A stretch of 64,000 nt of DNA from Haliscomenobacter sp. Lineage in GTDB: Bacteria; Bacteroidota; Bacteroidia; Chitinophagales; Saprospiraceae. A program made the translations under genes and the position numbers. The first letter of the stretch is position 1. Each line of letters opens with the position of its first letter. The notes beneath the pieces are model-generated. The model saw nothing but the letters and a program-made list of their open reading frames with translations. It did not search any database and was not told the DNA's origin. The stretch lies in assembly GCF_016718685.1 (NCBI RefSeq), contig NZ_JADKCX010000009.1, positions 1 to 64,000 of the forward strand, read 5' to 3'. Below are positions 63,335 through 64,000 of this stretch, piece by piece.

Positions 63335-64000
63335 TTATTCGCCCAAAACCACTCCTTTATCCACATCAATCCGAATGACCCGCACCGCTTCAGCCCGCGT
63401 ATGTACATCCAAAGCACTGTTCTCCAACCGCAGCACCCCTCTTGGGCACACCGCGGCACAAATGCCACAGCCTACACAAGAAGCCCGCACAATATCCTGC
63501 CCACGCTGGGCGTAAGCCCGCACGTCGATGCCCATTTCACAATACGTAGAACAGTTGCCACAAGAAATACATTGGCCTCCGTTGGTGGTGATGCGAAAGC
63601 GGCTAAAAAATTTTTGCTGTAAACCCAAAATGGCCGCCATCGGGCAGCCAAAACGGCACCATACCCTACTGCCCATCAGCGGATAAAATCCGACCCCAAT
63701 CACCCCCGAAAAAATAGCCCCGATAAAAAAGCCATACCAGGCCTTCAGCCAATCGGCGGGAATGAAAAATACATTGGGGCTTTTAAAAAAATAGGCCAAG
63801 CTGGTCAATCCAATGATGAGGACAAAAATAACCGTTGCTGCGATTTTCACTTGCCTTGAAACCTTATTCAGGTACTGTGGCCGCAACCAAAGCAACAAAC
63901 CCAATCCAATAAAAATACACAGCACCAGACCCAGGAACAAGTCTCTCGTCACGTAATAACCTGCTGGATTTTCGTGAAAAATGGCAAAAAGCACGGCCAC
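63335..64000 (-). CDS. Membrane polyferredoxin (4Fe-4S, NapH/CcoG-like), runs off the window end
   Basis: The last 221 codons of a longer gene. Several transmembrane helices (FLGLVLCIFIGLGLLLWLRP, IAATVIFVLIIGLTSLAYFF, YGFFIGAIFSGVIGVGFYPL) lead to a polyferredoxin with the SRVWCRFGCPMAAILG motif of the NapH/NosR/CcoG family and two 4Fe-4S sites: CISCGNCSTYCEMG and CVGCGICAAVCPRG, each with C-x2-C-x2-C-x3-C spacing. It transfers electrons across or at the inner membrane. The 5' end is outside the window. Confidence 0.85.
   Translation of the reverse strand: MAVLFAIFHENPAGYYVTRDLFLGLVLCIFIGLGLLLWLRPQYLNKVSRQVKIAATVIFVLIIGLTSLAYFFKSPNVFFIPADWLKAWYGFFIGAIFSGVIGVGFYPLMGSRVWCRFGCPMAAILGLQQKFFSRFRITTNGGQCISCGNCSTYCEMGIDVRAYAQRGQDIVRASCVGCGICAAVCPRGVLRLENSALDVHTRAEAVRVIRIDVDKGVVLGE

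Overview
The window looks like chromosomal DNA of a free-living member of the Bacteroidota, most likely in the Saprospiria/Haliscomenobacter direction (the phylum is well supported, the lineage is inference). The evidence is several secreted proteins ending in type IX secretion (T9SS) sorting domains, a beta-propeller hybrid two-component regulator with an AraC-type HTH, DUF5777/DUF6702/DUF7009-type proteins, TPM and LemA proteins, almost no Shine-Dalgarno sequences, and an RRM protein with a Gly-rich tail. No rRNA, convincing tRNA, CRISPR array, transposase or phage gene was found.

Layout. 0-3.4 kb: LemA, two TPM-domain proteins and an M43-type metalloprotease, all badly frame-disrupted. 3.4-8 kb: a small conserved protein, an RNA-binding protein, then a YceI / DUF5777 / cytochrome-like / haem-binding group. 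8-14.9 kb: a heavy-metal efflux cassette (adaptor, a CusA-TolC polypeptide that was probably one fused protein, a His-rich exported protein, a DUF2202 ferritin-like protein). 15-25 kb: DUF6702, glutathione peroxidase, an EF-G-like GTPase, a class IV aminotransferase, a Uma2 nuclease, a PepSY membrane protein and a subtilase with T9SS sorting domain. 25-31 kb: a BNR-repeat secreted protein and a giant hybrid sensor/regulator. 31-45 kb: ABC-F ATPase, an ABC exporter pair, a PiT phosphate transporter, an S41 protease, a GCS2-CBS fusion, and envelope proteins. 46-52 kb: an NtrC-type regulator and NtrY-like kinase, truA, and a two-subunit molybdenum hydroxylase. 52-57 kb: a GT2 glycosyltransferase and a TMTC-like membrane protein whose 3' ends run into each other, and thrS.

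57.7-63.3 kb is the most interesting part: a CoxE-like vWA protein, a MoxR AAA+ ATPase and a protein with an N-terminal EAD11-like domain plus an inactive-STAND-like domain, followed two genes on by an HD phosphohydrolase fused to a Pycsar-type membrane effector domain. This resembles the NTP-dependent conflict systems predicted for bacteria and may be a defence locus. The window ends inside a membrane polyferredoxin.

Two cross-cutting observations matter for anyone using this annotation. First, many genes are split by one-base shifts that fall in homopolymer runs and restore perfectly good family sequence when one base is added or removed; these are more likely sequence errors than true pseudogenes. 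Second, two families of long intergenic inverted repeats occur at gene 3' ends, and some gene stop codons lie inside them.
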